A stretch of 64,000 bases of DNA from Moraxella osloensis (lineage in GTDB: Bacteria; Pseudomonadota; Gammaproteobacteria; Pseudomonadales; Moraxellaceae), in assembly GCF_009867135.1 (NCBI RefSeq), contig NZ_CP047226.1, forward strand, positions 868,001 through 932,000. The letters run 5' to 3'. This document shows positions 46,839 through 56,829 of the stretch, in pieces. A program made the position numbers and the translations under genes. The notes under the pieces are model-generated. The model saw only the letters and a program-made list of their open reading frames with translations, was not told the origin of the DNA and did not search any database. Positions within the stretch are counted from its first letter, which is position 1. Each line of letters starts with the position of its first letter.

Positions 46839-46995
46839 ATTATTTCCTTTTATGGGTTAGCTCGTCATTCGAAATGAGACAAATCCTTAGACAGCTTTTG
46901 CTACCTAAGGATTGAATAAAGAATTAAACTATCAATGATTCTATCATAATTTTATTACTACACTGCATAGCTTAACTAGATAGCTTAGTAAAAAA

Positions 46996-48789
46996 TTAGA
47001 ATTGGAATTCGTCAACTTCCATAGTCATGTATGGCTCAAGCCCTGTATCAATACGTTTGACGTAAGTTAAGGTGCGAGGCAATAGTTTTGCAAAATAGAA
47101 CTGAGCGGTTTTGATTTTCGCTTGATAGAATTTGGTCTCAGTGGTGTCGCCTTGGAGCGCTTGCTGAGCGACTAACGCCATACGAGCCCATAGGTAAGCT
47201 AGGGTGATGTAGCCACTATAGTACATGTAGTCAACAGCCGCTGCACCCACTGCATCAGGGTTTTCAGTGGCTTGCATGCCAATGCGAGCGGTCAAATCGC
47301 CCCATTCTTTATTCAGACGTGCCAGTGGACGAATGAATTCACCCATCGCATCGTTGTCTTTGTTTTCTTCACAGAATTGATAAATGACTTTGCTAAAGTT
47401 AGCTAGCATTTTACCTTGTGAACCCAATACTTTACGGCCTAACAAGTCGAGTGATTGGATTTCAGTGGTACCTTCGTATAGACAAGCAATACGCGTATCA
47501 CGTACGTTTTGTTCCATGCCCCATTCACGGATATAGCCGTGACCACCATATACTTGCACACCGTGATTGGCGGCTTCATAACCTGTTTCAGTTAAGAAGG
47601 CTTTGGCAATTGGGGTTAAAAAAGACAACATTTGGTCAGCGTAAGCTTGTGTTTCGCCTTCCCCTTTAGTTACCACATCAGAGAATTGTGATAGATAGTA
47701 GACTAGGGCACGGCCACCTTCAGCAAACGCTTTACAAGTTAGTACCATGTTGCGTACTGCTGGATGGACGATGATTGGGTCAGCCACTTGTTCTGGCGCT
47801 TTTGCACCGCTCAATGCGCGCATCGCAAGACGATCTTTGGCGTAGCTTAAGCCACCTTGGAAAGCCAATTCCGCCGCAGTTAGACCTTGAATCGCAGTAC
47901 CAATACGGGCAGTATTCATAAAGGTAAACATACAGTTTAGACCTTTGTTTTCTGGTCCAATCAAGTAACCTTTGGCTTTATCAAAGTTTAGTACCGCAGT
48001 TGCAGAGGCTTTAATACCCATTTTGTGTTCAATCGAACCACAGGTAACGGTGTTACGCTCACCGATAGAGCCATCTTCGTTGACATTGAATTTTGGTACG
48101 ATGAACAAAGAGATACCTTTGGTACCTGCTGGTGCACCGGGTAAACGCGCTAGTACGATATGGACAATGTTGTCTGCCATGTCGTGTTCGCCCGCTGAGA
48201 TAAAGATTTTTTGACCGGTGATAGCGTATGAACCGTCTTCATTGGGTTCAGCTTTGGTGCGGATAATACCTAGGTCAGAACCTGCATGCGCTTCGGTCAG
48301 ACACATGGTACCTGTCCACTCACCGCTGACGAGTTTTAACAAATATTTTTGTTTTTGTTCATCGGTACCGTGGTGTTCTAGCGTACGGATAGCACCTTCA
48401 GAGAGACCTGGATACATTGAGAAAGACCAGTTAGCGGTACCTACCATTTCATTGACCGCTGAACCCAATGACAATGGCATGCCTTGACCGCCAAATTCTT
48501 CATCGGCACATAAAGAAGGAAAGCCTAATTCACAGTATTGTTTATAGGCTTCTTTAAAGCCTTTTGGCGTATATACATTACCATTTTCAAAACGACAGCC
48601 TTCTTCATCGCCTGAACGGTTAAGGGGTGACAATTCTGCTTCAGAGAAGCTTGCACCTGCTTCTATGAAACTATCAATCGTTTCTTTATCCGTATGGGCA
48701 TAGCTAGGAATGGTTTTGTAGTGATCTTCAAATTTTAATAATTCATGCATGACAAATTTCATATCACGAAGCGGTGCTTTATATTGCAT
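46996..48789 (-). CDS. FadE-type acyl-CoA dehydrogenase (about 600-residue class), copy 2
   Basis: The 597-residue paralogue has the same architecture: MQYKAPLRDMKFVMHELL, MCLTEAHAGSDLGIIRT, QVYGGHGYIREWGMEQNVRDTR and YEGTTEIQSLDLLGRKVL. It differs from its neighbour in the TEA versus TEP position and in the C-terminal half, which suggests different chain-length preference. AAGGA is upstream. Tandem pairs of this kind are common in Pseudomonas and Acinetobacter. Confidence 0.92.
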   Translation of the reverse strand: MQYKAPLRDMKFVMHELLKFEDHYKTIPSYAHTDKETIDSFIEAGASFSEAELSPLNRSGDEEGCRFENGNVYTPKGFKEAYKQYCELGFPSLCADEEFGGQGMPLSLGSAVNEMVGTANWSFSMYPGLSEGAIRTLEHHGTDEQKQKYLLKLVSGEWTGTMCLTEAHAGSDLGIIRTKAEPNEDGSYAITGQKIFISAGEHDMADNIVHIVLARLPGAPAGTKGISLFIVPKFNVNEDGSIGERNTVTCGSIEHKMGIKASATAVLNFDKAKGYLIGPENKGLNCMFTFMNTARIGTAIQGLTAAELAFQGGLSYAKDRLAMRALSGAKAPEQVADPIIVHPAVRNMVLTCKAFAEGGRALVYYLSQFSDVVTKGEGETQAYADQMLSFLTPIAKAFLTETGYEAANHGVQVYGGHGYIREWGMEQNVRDTRIACLYEGTTEIQSLDLLGRKVLGSQGKMLANFSKVIYQFCEENKDNDAMGEFIRPLARLNKEWGDLTARIGMQATENPDAVGAAAVDYMYYSGYITLAYLWARMALVAQQALQGDTTETKFYQAKIKTAQFYFAKLLPRTLTYVKRIDTGLEPYMTMEVDEFQF

Positions 48790-48939
48790 ACGATATCCTT
48801 GATTAGTGTTTTAAAAAGACAAAAAAACCTACCCCAATACTAAGGTTTTATATCTCTAAGATAGGAAAATTTGACAAAGGTGACAAGGTGCTAACATGAC
48901 TATAGGGTCATAAAAAAATCTAATTGGTCTAATTAAAAC

Positions 48940-50784
48940 TTATAGCAAATAGTTTGGTTTATAGTTGGCTTTGAGCCAATCGGTGGTGTCTTTGCTAGAC
49001 ATGGGTTTACCAAACCCAAAGCCCTGAACCGAATCACAACCAAGGCTACGCAGATATTCAATTTCTTCACAATTAGACACGCCCTCAGCCAATGCTTGCA
49101 TGGATAGCGAATGCGCCATCTCAATCACTGATTTGACTATCACTTGTTTTTTTGTGTCTTGTAAAATATCCGTGATAAATAAGCGGTCAATTTTGAGCGC
49201 ATCAATCGGATATTTAATCAAATATTGCAGCGCGGCAAAGCCTGTACCAAAGTCATCAATCGATATACTAAAACCATACTGGCGCAGTTTTGATAACATC
49301 GCTTGCGCTTTTACTTCATCTTGAATGTTGCAGACTTCGGTGATTTCAAAACTGATTAATTGGGCAAGCCAACTATACTGCTGTATCGTCCCTTCAATAA
49401 ACGCAATAAATTTGTCACTAATCAATTGGCGAGTATCAATATTGATACAGATGAGGCAGTTATAGCCCATCTCACGCCATGTCAAAATCTGCTCGATACA
49501 CGCTAAAACAATTTTTTCAAATAGCGGCTGCGATGACTTATCGAGCACCTCATCCAAAAAATCGTTGGGATAGAGCAGTCCAAGGGTGGGATGCTCCCAA
49601 CGCACCAGCGCTTCAAACATCGGCAAGTCAGGCTGTGCAAACTCTAACTTAGGCTGAAAATAGGGCAAAATTTGCTGTTTTAATAACGCATTTTTAAAGG
49701 CACTGAGCAAATGAATGTCCTTAAAATTGCCTTTTTGCTGGTTGGCATCATACCAAACACAATCTTCATCACTGATGAGCCGCGCATGTTTTAACGCCGT
49801 GTCTGCTTGTAATAACAATGTCTGAGCATCTTGTGTATGAGTGGGGAAAACCGAAGCGCCAATCGACAACCTTAAATACATTGATTGGTTGTCAATGATA
49901 AAAGGTAAGTCAAATAACTGTTTGAGCGCTGCCACATAGCGATGTGCGGCATCAAGGTGTTGTACCGAAATCATCGCCGCAAAACTATCACCCCCAAACC
50001 GCGAAAAAGTGACTAAACTGGCACCCGAAATTTTTAAGGACTTTACCCGTTTGACAAACCCTTGAATCAGCGTATTGGTATTTTCAATACCAAGGCTGAT
50101 GTTAAAAGACTGCAATTTATCAATATTGATGCGTAGCAATACCCCCATACACTCGCGCTGATTATCGGCTGCCTGATAGTAGTCAATACAGCTTTTTAAT
50201 TTGTCATAAAAAGTATCGTAATTGGGCAGACCCGTTAATTCATCATAATTGTAGAGATGTAAGGTGTGGCTAAGCTGCGCATCTTTTTTGGTTAAATTGG
50301 TAAGTAGCCCTACATACACCACCCGATTATCATCGACTTCACACACGCAGATATCTAGCCAAACCGCCACTTCAGGTGAATTCTGATAACAAAGCACTAA
50401 ATTGGTCGAAATTGATTGTCGATTATCCAGTTTGGTAATGATGGCGGCAATCGCTTGCTGTAAGTGTGGGGCGTAGGTCTTATACGGATAAAAATAAAAC
50501 GGGCTACCTATCACCTGATCGCGTGGCAAGGCGGTAATGTTTAAAAATTGCTGATTGACACAGATAAAACGTAGCTGTTCATCAAGCATAAAAATGCCAT
50601 CATGGATTTTTGAAAAAACCGAGGCAAACACGGCATTTTGATGTTCAAGCGAAATTTGTTGATCAAAAAAATGGCTATCGACAATAAACCCATACTCACT
50701 TAACTCATCATGACAAAACTTGTTAGCACCCGCAAAGCAATCACGATGGTCTATCGGCATGACTCGATCGGTATTGGATGACAT
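48940..50784 (-). CDS. PAS-GGDEF-EAL protein, likely c-di-GMP phosphodiesterase
   Basis: This 614-residue cytoplasmic protein has a PAS-like sensor (about residues 55-175), a GGDEF domain with the degenerate site SRFGGDSFAAM (GGDSF), and an EAL domain (about 370-610). The EAL residues are present: FEALVRW, CINIDTRQL, SFEITEV, IDDFGTGFAALQ, ALKIDRLF and AEGVSN, followed by the VQGFGFGKPM Gln. So it probably degrades c-di-GMP, with the GGDEF part perhaps regulatory. It starts 2 bp after the rsmE stop. Confidence 0.88.
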   Translation of the reverse strand: MSSNTDRVMPIDHRDCFAGANKFCHDELSEYGFIVDSHFFDQQISLEHQNAVFASVFSKIHDGIFMLDEQLRFICVNQQFLNITALPRDQVIGSPFYFYPYKTYAPHLQQAIAAIITKLDNRQSISTNLVLCYQNSPEVAVWLDICVCEVDDNRVVYVGLLTNLTKKDAQLSHTLHLYNYDELTGLPNYDTFYDKLKSCIDYYQAADNQRECMGVLLRINIDKLQSFNISLGIENTNTLIQGFVKRVKSLKISGASLVTFSRFGGDSFAAMISVQHLDAAHRYVAALKQLFDLPFIIDNQSMYLRLSIGASVFPTHTQDAQTLLLQADTALKHARLISDEDCVWYDANQQKGNFKDIHLLSAFKNALLKQQILPYFQPKLEFAQPDLPMFEALVRWEHPTLGLLYPNDFLDEVLDKSSQPLFEKIVLACIEQILTWREMGYNCLICINIDTRQLISDKFIAFIEGTIQQYSWLAQLISFEITEVCNIQDEVKAQAMLSKLRQYGFSISIDDFGTGFAALQYLIKYPIDALKIDRLFITDILQDTKKQVIVKSVIEMAHSLSMQALAEGVSNCEEIEYLRSLGCDSVQGFGFGKPMSSKDTTDWLKANYKPNYLL

Positions 50785-50786
50785 GA

Positions 50787-51656
50787 TTATTCCTGTGCAA
50801 GGGTCAAAGTTTGATGTAGCGTCAACAATGAAGACAATGCGACGACAGGGGCGGTCTCAGTTCTTAGCACACGCTCGCCAATTTGCCAAGGCATAAAACC
50901 TCGCTCGATAGCTTGCGTTATTTCTTGCTCTGCAAACCCACCTTCTGCCCCAATGAGTAACCAAAATTGGGCTAAAGAACACTGTCTAAACTGGTTTGTT
51001 ATATGAGGTAGTGGATTGCTATATGGGGTATAGGGCGTGATGGGTTCAATATCGTGATGCTCAATGTCGTTACCTTCAATTTGATTACAAGGTGGCACTA
51101 CGCCACTGTCATCAGGAGGAACGGCTAAAATTAATTTGGTCACGTTGCTAGAAGTGGGCACACCTGCTGGCTCATCAATCCAGTCGCTAAAAGCTTTTGG
51201 TGCCAGTAAGTTTGGCACGATATTAAGCCCACATTGCTCACAAGCCGATACCGCAACCTGCTGCCAGTGGGCGAGCTTTTTATCGGCTTGGTCTGCTTTT
51301 AGGCGTACTTCGCCATGTTGGCTTGTGAGCAGTTGAATCGATGACACCCCAAGCTCTGTGGCTTTTTGAATCGCATAATCCATGCGCTCGCCACGGCTCA
51401 TAACCAAGGCAATGTTGACAGTAAATGGCAAATCCCGATTGATCGGATTAAAATCGTTGATGGTAACGAGCGCTTGTTTTTTAGTGACATCCGTTAAAGT
51501 AACGGTATATTCACCACCTTGACCATCAAAAAACAACGCTTGCTCGCCGACACTTGCTCTCAACACTTTACACCAATGATGAAAAATATCTTCGGTTAAA
51601 GGCACAGTGCTGCCAACTTGTAGCGAATTTGGTTGGTTATAAAAAAATCTACGCAT
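50787..51656 (-). CDS. rsmE: 16S rRNA (uracil1498-N3)-methyltransferase RsmE
   Basis: This 289-residue SPOUT methyltransferase has the N-terminal PUA-like domain (MRRFFYNQP, HHWCKVLRAS) and the knotted SAM domain (ALVMSRGERMDYAIQKATELGVSSI begins with ALVMSRGERM, then LLIGAEGGFAEQEI, and ERVLRTETAPVVALS). It is about 45 residues longer than usual because of an insertion between LILAVPPDD and AQFWLLIG. It heads a two-gene unit with the c-di-GMP protein. Confidence 0.93.
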   Translation of the reverse strand: MRRFFYNQPNSLQVGSTVPLTEDIFHHWCKVLRASVGEQALFFDGQGGEYTVTLTDVTKKQALVTINDFNPINRDLPFTVNIALVMSRGERMDYAIQKATELGVSSIQLLTSQHGEVRLKADQADKKLAHWQQVAVSACEQCGLNIVPNLLAPKAFSDWIDEPAGVPTSSNVTKLILAVPPDDSGVVPPCNQIEGNDIEHHDIEPITPYTPYSNPLPHITNQFRQCSLAQFWLLIGAEGGFAEQEITQAIERGFMPWQIGERVLRTETAPVVALSSLLTLHQTLTLAQE

Positions 51657-51932
51657 GAATCATCTAAGTGAGTTTCACAATTGAGTTAAGTTAAGTTGGT
51701 TAAAATGCCTACAAAAGTTAAATATTTTTTTGACGATAATTTCATGGATTATACGTTAAATATTAGCAATGTAGGTATAAGCTGTGAATTTTAATACAAT
51801 TTTTTATAATACTGTAAGAATTGAACGTTTGTAAAAAATCTTAGCTTCTGACGATGGATGATAATAACGAACATATGTTTATAAATAATTGGTTAATTAG
51901 TCAGTAAATTTCATAAGGCGTTAGTAAAGGCG

Positions 51933-53300
51933 TTAAGGCAAATCAATCGCTTGAGACGAGCCTTGGGGGATTTGGGGGAGATTGTCACAAAGCTTTTGCA
52001 AACAATGATTTAATATGCCAAAGATGTGCCCAAGCTCTGCTGGGGTCGTGCAATAAGGCGGAATAAGATAAACATGGTTGCCAATCGGACGAATCATCAC
52101 GCCTCGATCAAGGCATAACTGGGTAAAGGCTTTGCCCAAATTTTGAGAAAAATCCAAGGTAAAAGCCGCAATCATGCCGGTTTGACGTACAAACTTTATG
52201 GGCAAATTGGCATCTGCTAATTGCTGCAAGCACTCAGCCATCGCTTGGATAAGGGATTGGTTATGTAGCAAGACATTATCGCGTTCAAACAGTTCAAGCG
52301 ACGCCAAAGCCGCACTACAAGCCAATGGGTTGCCAGTAAAACTATGCGAATGTAAAAAGCCTTTTTCCACTTTGTCATCATAAAATGCTTGATAAACATC
52401 ATCGGTTGTCATGACGCAAGACATTGGCAGATAGCCTGCTGTTAGACCTTTTGACAGACAGATAAAGTCAGGGCAATAATCGTCTTGTTTATCCGCATCT
52501 GCCAACGCTAGCATTTGTTCTACCGCAAACATAGTACCTGTACGACCAAAACCCACGGCAATCTCATCATATATCACATGGATGTGATAATGGTGCGCAA
52601 GTTTGGCAACGCCAAGCAAATAATTAGCAGAATACATCGCCATGCCCGCTGCTCCTTGTACCAAAGGTTCAAGGATAATCGCACAGATATCGCGAGATTT
52701 TTCTGCCAAGATGCGTTCTAGTGCATCCAAGCTTTTTTGCTCATGCAGCTGCGCTGGCATGTCGTTAGGGCTGAAAATATGCGCGGGGGAGGGAATACGA
52801 ATTTGACTGACAATCAAATCTTTGTATTGCTTACTAAACAGCGGGATATCTGTCACCGCGAGACTGCCAACGGTTTCACCGTGATAACCGTGTTCCAATG
52901 AGATAAATTTGGTTTTTTGCGTTTGCCCTGATTGCTGCCAGTACTGCAAACTCATCTTAAGCGCGACCTCCACCGCCCCTGAGCCACTGTCGGCAAAAAA
53001 AGCTTTGGTGAATGATTTGGGCGTGATGGCAACCAATTTTTCTGCAAGCGTCAAAATCGGCGGGTGAGTGACACTAGCGATTAAAGTATGCTCAAGTGTA
53101 TCGAGCTGCTGTTTTATTTTTTCGTTGATAAAGGGATGGCAATGTCCATGTAAATTGACCCACCATGAGCTAATCATATCGTAATAGGCGTTACCGTGCT
53201 GATCATATAATTGATTGCCTTGAGCTTTGACGAGGTGGAGGGGGGGATTGTTTTCAAGGGCTTGCATCTGTGTGCAAGGAAGCCATAACGCGTTATTCAT
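51933..53300 (-). CDS. bioA: Adenosylmethionine-8-amino-7-oxononanoate aminotransferase
   Basis: This 455-residue class III aminotransferase makes 7,8-diaminopelargonate in biotin synthesis. Seen are LWLPCTQMQ and the SSWWVNLHGHCHPFI segment near the N-terminus, FADSGSGAVEVALKMSLQYW, YDEIAVGFGRTG (Asp for PLP), and the lysine in CLSKGLTAGYLPMS. I set the start at ATG 53300 (MNNALWLPC). bioF, bioC and bioD are not adjacent here. Downstream 51657-51932 is AT-rich and empty. Confidence 0.95.
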   Translation of the reverse strand: MNNALWLPCTQMQALENNPPLHLVKAQGNQLYDQHGNAYYDMISSWWVNLHGHCHPFINEKIKQQLDTLEHTLIASVTHPPILTLAEKLVAITPKSFTKAFFADSGSGAVEVALKMSLQYWQQSGQTQKTKFISLEHGYHGETVGSLAVTDIPLFSKQYKDLIVSQIRIPSPAHIFSPNDMPAQLHEQKSLDALERILAEKSRDICAIILEPLVQGAAGMAMYSANYLLGVAKLAHHYHIHVIYDEIAVGFGRTGTMFAVEQMLALADADKQDDYCPDFICLSKGLTAGYLPMSCVMTTDDVYQAFYDDKVEKGFLHSHSFTGNPLACSAALASLELFERDNVLLHNQSLIQAMAECLQQLADANLPIKFVRQTGMIAAFTLDFSQNLGKAFTQLCLDRGVMIRPIGNHVYLIPPYCTTPAELGHIFGILNHCLQKLCDNLPQIPQGSSQAIDLP

Positions 53301-53446
53301 AAGGGTCTCAAAATTTTTTGTCACATTGTAGCACTTTTGCCCCAAGAAAAAAGGCTTGAAATCGCAAGCCCTCTAATGCTATGAGTGATAATGATAATAA
53401 TAGGAACGGTAATTATCACAGAATTTACGCACTATAAATTTTCGAT

Positions 53447-53486
53447 AAAAAAGCGTCTAAAAAAAATTCGTTTTTAGACGCTTGTA
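53447..53486 (-). terminator. Terminator of the CitMHS transporter gene
   Basis: AAGCGTCTAAAAA (53451-53463) pairs with TTTTTAGACGCTT (53471-53483); on the minus strand it is followed by a T-run. Confidence 0.8.
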
Positions 53487-53547
53487 TAAACAGTAAATTT
53501 ATAATGATTGCTAAAATCGTATACTTAAAATTCCCGATGATAGCCTA

Positions 53548-54909
53548 TTAAAGTGGCACACCACCCACCGTGAATATCGCTAAGGAAAATGCGACAAAAA
53601 TCCCAATCGCCCATTTGGCTGATTGAATCTGCCATTTACCCATCTCAACGCCTGTAATATGCAGCAATAGATAGATAAATCCAACCAATGGACTTAATAA
53701 ATGAAAGGCTTGACCAGCGGTTGAAGCAATCGCGATATCCATTGAGCTAAAACCATATTTTATCCCAACTTGGTTTAATACCGGCAACACACCCAAATAA
53801 AAAGCATCATTACTTAGCAAAAACGTACCAGGTACAGAGATCAAGGCAACAATCAACGGCCAATGATTACCAAAGCGCTCTGGAATCCAAGTCGCTAGGG
53901 CTTCACCCATGGCGTGACTCATACCTGTTCCCGATAAAATCCCCATAAACACACCCGCTGCCAGCACCATGAAAATTACTTGTACGGCTGATGAGCCATA
54001 TTTTTCAATAATTTCACGTTGATCGGCTTGTTTCGGGTAATTAGCCATTAAAGCAACGGCTAACGCAATCGCAAAAATCAATGCTGAATTTACCTTTGGT
54101 AGAAACCACATACCACCAAAAATAAGTTCGATCATCACTAGCAGCGTCAAGCCAAAATTAAACCAAATGAGATGGGGTCTAGTAAATTTAGCATCGTCCT
54201 CATGCGGTGTATCGATTAGATGCACCATGCTGTCTGTGTTTAGATTGGTGATACCCAATCGTTTTCTCTCTGCTAACCCCCGTATGACAGCCACAACAAT
54301 GACCCATAGGGCGGCTATAATCATCCCCGGCATGATTGCACGTAATAACTCTCCCTCATCAACATGCAGCGCTGTGATGATACGTGCGGTGGGTCCTCCC
54401 CAGGGTAATAAATTCATGATAGAATTTGCCAGAACAATTAATACCGCCAAATCCATCATTTTCATATTCAATTTGCGATACACAGGTAGCATGGCTGAAC
54501 AGACCACAAGGGTAGTCGTCGATCCATCGCCATCAACTGAAATACCTAGTGCAAGAATCGCTGTGCCCACCAAGACTTTTAAAGGGTCGCCCTTGACTGC
54601 TCGGACAATAAAATTGACCAATGGCTGAAACAATCCAGCACTCAGCATTAAACCAAAGTATAAAATCGCAAATAACAGCATAAGTGCTGTACCTGCAACG
54701 CCTTTAATTTTTAAATCGGTATCGCTAATCATCCCAGCAATAGCATATTTAGGAATATCAAGTGCAGAAAACCCCCACTGGTTTATGGCTCCAGCGATAA
54801 CACCAATAATTAAAGGCACTAAAATAAGAGAGGTAAAAGGGGATGCTTTGCGGGTCATGATAAGTATCATAAACCCGATCACAATTAATAATCCAAACAG
54901 CGCTAACAT
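53548..54909 (-). CDS. CitMHS-family citrate/metal:H+ symporter
   Basis: The 453-residue carrier has about 12 membrane segments and the family's GDGSTTTLVVCSAMLPVYRKL (begins GDGSTTT) and NLLPWGGPTARI segments. CitMHS proteins import citrate in complex with a divalent metal. It is a single gene between a terminator and an unusual 550-bp gap. No two-component or TRAP citrate regulator is adjacent, and the metal preference cannot be read from sequence. Confidence 0.87.
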   Translation of the reverse strand: MLALFGLLIVIGFMILIMTRKASPFTSLILVPLIIGVIAGAINQWGFSALDIPKYAIAGMISDTDLKIKGVAGTALMLLFAILYFGLMLSAGLFQPLVNFIVRAVKGDPLKVLVGTAILALGISVDGDGSTTTLVVCSAMLPVYRKLNMKMMDLAVLIVLANSIMNLLPWGGPTARIITALHVDEGELLRAIMPGMIIAALWVIVVAVIRGLAERKRLGITNLNTDSMVHLIDTPHEDDAKFTRPHLIWFNFGLTLLVMIELIFGGMWFLPKVNSALIFAIALAVALMANYPKQADQREIIEKYGSSAVQVIFMVLAAGVFMGILSGTGMSHAMGEALATWIPERFGNHWPLIVALISVPGTFLLSNDAFYLGVLPVLNQVGIKYGFSSMDIAIASTAGQAFHLLSPLVGFIYLLLHITGVEMGKWQIQSAKWAIGIFVAFSLAIFTVGGVPL

Positions 54910-55457
54910 AGTTGTAATCCTTTACATGGTCATTTAAAAAGGTGGCAATATTAGCATAATATTTTGTGATTTTTCAATAATTTCTATGCTCGTGACACAA
55001 ACCAAGATATCCCGATACGCGCAACTATTAAAACGTCTCAATCTCTACACCCACTTATCAAAAAATGAAGCCAACCCATTTTGACACAGATTATCAGCTA
55101 ACCTATTGAAAAATATAGAAAACCAATAATCTAACAAGCCAACATCACTACGATGTCTTGAAAGCTCAATTGCACAAATAAGTTTTAACACATCAAAACT
55201 GGCGTTAAAAAATACACAAGCATTACCACCCAAAAGTGCATAGCGGTATCATCTATTTTTATTTTGATAGATCGATGGTATTGCACAGCAATGCTTGCAC
55301 AGACAGCGCTAGACAGGGTAGTAAGGGTGGGAAGTGAAGAACACACACAACCAACGGTTTGGTGGGATATCACCCCTATCGAAAAAGCCTGGCAACGGCT
55401 TTTTCAACGAAAAGTGCATGATTAAGCAAAAATTGATGGTGAAGCAAAAATTGATGG
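54910..55457. other. Gene-poor 548-bp region with hairpin and tandem repeat
   Basis: Two short overlapping minus-strand frames (62 codons each) have no recognisable family and no ribosome sites. The region has a perfect hairpin GAAAAAGCC / GGCTTTTTC (55381-55405), and an 18-bp unit AAGCAAAAATTGATGGTG repeated twice at 55424-55458, the second reaching into the stop codon of the GAF-regulator gene. It could be a decayed gene or hold an sRNA; I cannot decide. Confidence 0.4.
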
Positions 55458-56633
55458 TTACCGATTTGACAGTACCTCTAAATGTTGGTGAATTGAGAGG
55501 TTATCTGGCATTAATTCAATCAACCTTTCTATAGCATCGCTAGCATCAGGGCAATTTGACAAATGCATGAGTAATAAGTCAACCTGATCTGAATGATATA
55601 TGGCTTGGCTCAAGCGAGCTTCTAAACAAGTGCGCCAAGTGCATAAAAAAGGGCTTTCAGTTTTGCTAAAAAATATGCCAGTATATAATTTGATGGCCGC
55701 TTCTAAATAACCTGCATTTAATGATTGTTCAACCCGTAAAAAATCACCATCAATAGGCATTAATAATCGGTAAGGACGAGAACCCAATAAACCAGTAAGT
55801 GTATCACGTAACTGCGACATTTCAGTCTTTAGCGTACCTTGTGACACTTTACGCTCACCATAAATCGCTTGGTGTAAGGCATCTAAGCTCATGCCTTGGG
55901 GACAAAGTGCTAACACTGTCAATATCTCGACTTGCCGAGGGGTCAACCGCAAGGTTTTGCCATTAAATATGACGCTGGGTTCATTAAATCCTTGAATATA
56001 TAGATAGTGTCTTTGGCACTCATTCAAAGCGGATTGCAAAATACTGGCACAGCGTTCAGCAGCAAATATGCCAAAATTATTGTGATTCTGCCAAGTGGTC
56101 GATAAATCCAGTACGCCAATAACCTGCTTGGTATGCGGTTCAATGATAGGGGTGGCGTAACAGACCCATTCATGAACCGAGGGCATATAATGTTCATTGG
56201 AAAAAACACAAGTTGATTGCTGCGTTTTTAGCGATAAAGCAAGCGCATTTGTGCCAACTTGGCTTTCCCCCCAGCATCCGCCTTCGATGAAGTTAACCGC
56301 TTCTGCCGCTTTTTGCATAGACTTACTGGCAGTCGTCCAGATAATCGTACTACCGATATCAGCCACAGCCATCACCATGGAGGATTGCAAGGTGATATGT
56401 TGTAATTGATTTTGACAGTAGCCTAAGGCTTTTTTTAGATAATACGATTGATCGCTTTTGGTGGCGTTAATGGGTGCTTGTTGGCGCTCAGTTGGAATGT
56501 TAGCACTGTCTGAGCGGTGCCATGACTGAACAATACTTTGTTGGATAAGGTCTGCATTATTATCGGTAAAGGTAATGTTAAAACGCCTCTTATCAATCCG
56601 ATGCCTTTGCTCTAACAGTCTATTTTTATTCAT
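55458..56633 (-). CDS. GAF-domain transcriptional regulator of aldehyde metabolism
   Basis: This 391-residue protein begins with a helix like that of AcoR-type activators (SIVQSWHRS), followed by a GAF domain (about residues 60-200, with GGCWGESQVGTNALALSL, the NxxGTNALAL type) and, instead of an AAA+ domain, a winged-helix part (LTPRQVEILTVLAL) at about 230-330. It lacks sigma-54 activator motifs. It is divergent from an acetaldehyde-type dehydrogenase, the likely target. Such GAF regulators often sense ketones, aldehydes or alcohols. Confidence 0.75.
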   Translation of the reverse strand: MNKNRLLEQRHRIDKRRFNITFTDNNADLIQQSIVQSWHRSDSANIPTERQQAPINATKSDQSYYLKKALGYCQNQLQHITLQSSMVMAVADIGSTIIWTTASKSMQKAAEAVNFIEGGCWGESQVGTNALALSLKTQQSTCVFSNEHYMPSVHEWVCYATPIIEPHTKQVIGVLDLSTTWQNHNNFGIFAAERCASILQSALNECQRHYLYIQGFNEPSVIFNGKTLRLTPRQVEILTVLALCPQGMSLDALHQAIYGERKVSQGTLKTEMSQLRDTLTGLLGSRPYRLLMPIDGDFLRVEQSLNAGYLEAAIKLYTGIFFSKTESPFLCTWRTCLEARLSQAIYHSDQVDLLLMHLSNCPDASDAIERLIELMPDNLSIHQHLEVLSNR

Positions 56634-56829
56634 ATTTTAAAATATCCTAATGCACTAACCAATCCTTGGTTTTTAAAATAAGCTATCTTCAATAGTATAA
56701 TGTACATCCCTTATTGTAAAGGATAATTAAACACCTACCTTTTACCTACCGTTTCTGTAATAATATGAATTTGTAAACCCCAACTGCACGAAGCAGTTTA
56801 TCTACCAACTGACAAAAGGAAATGTCATT

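Noticed and set aside
55045-55373. Two overlapping short minus-strand frames
   Set aside because: No ribosome sites or family signature; kept only as part of the unexplained gap.
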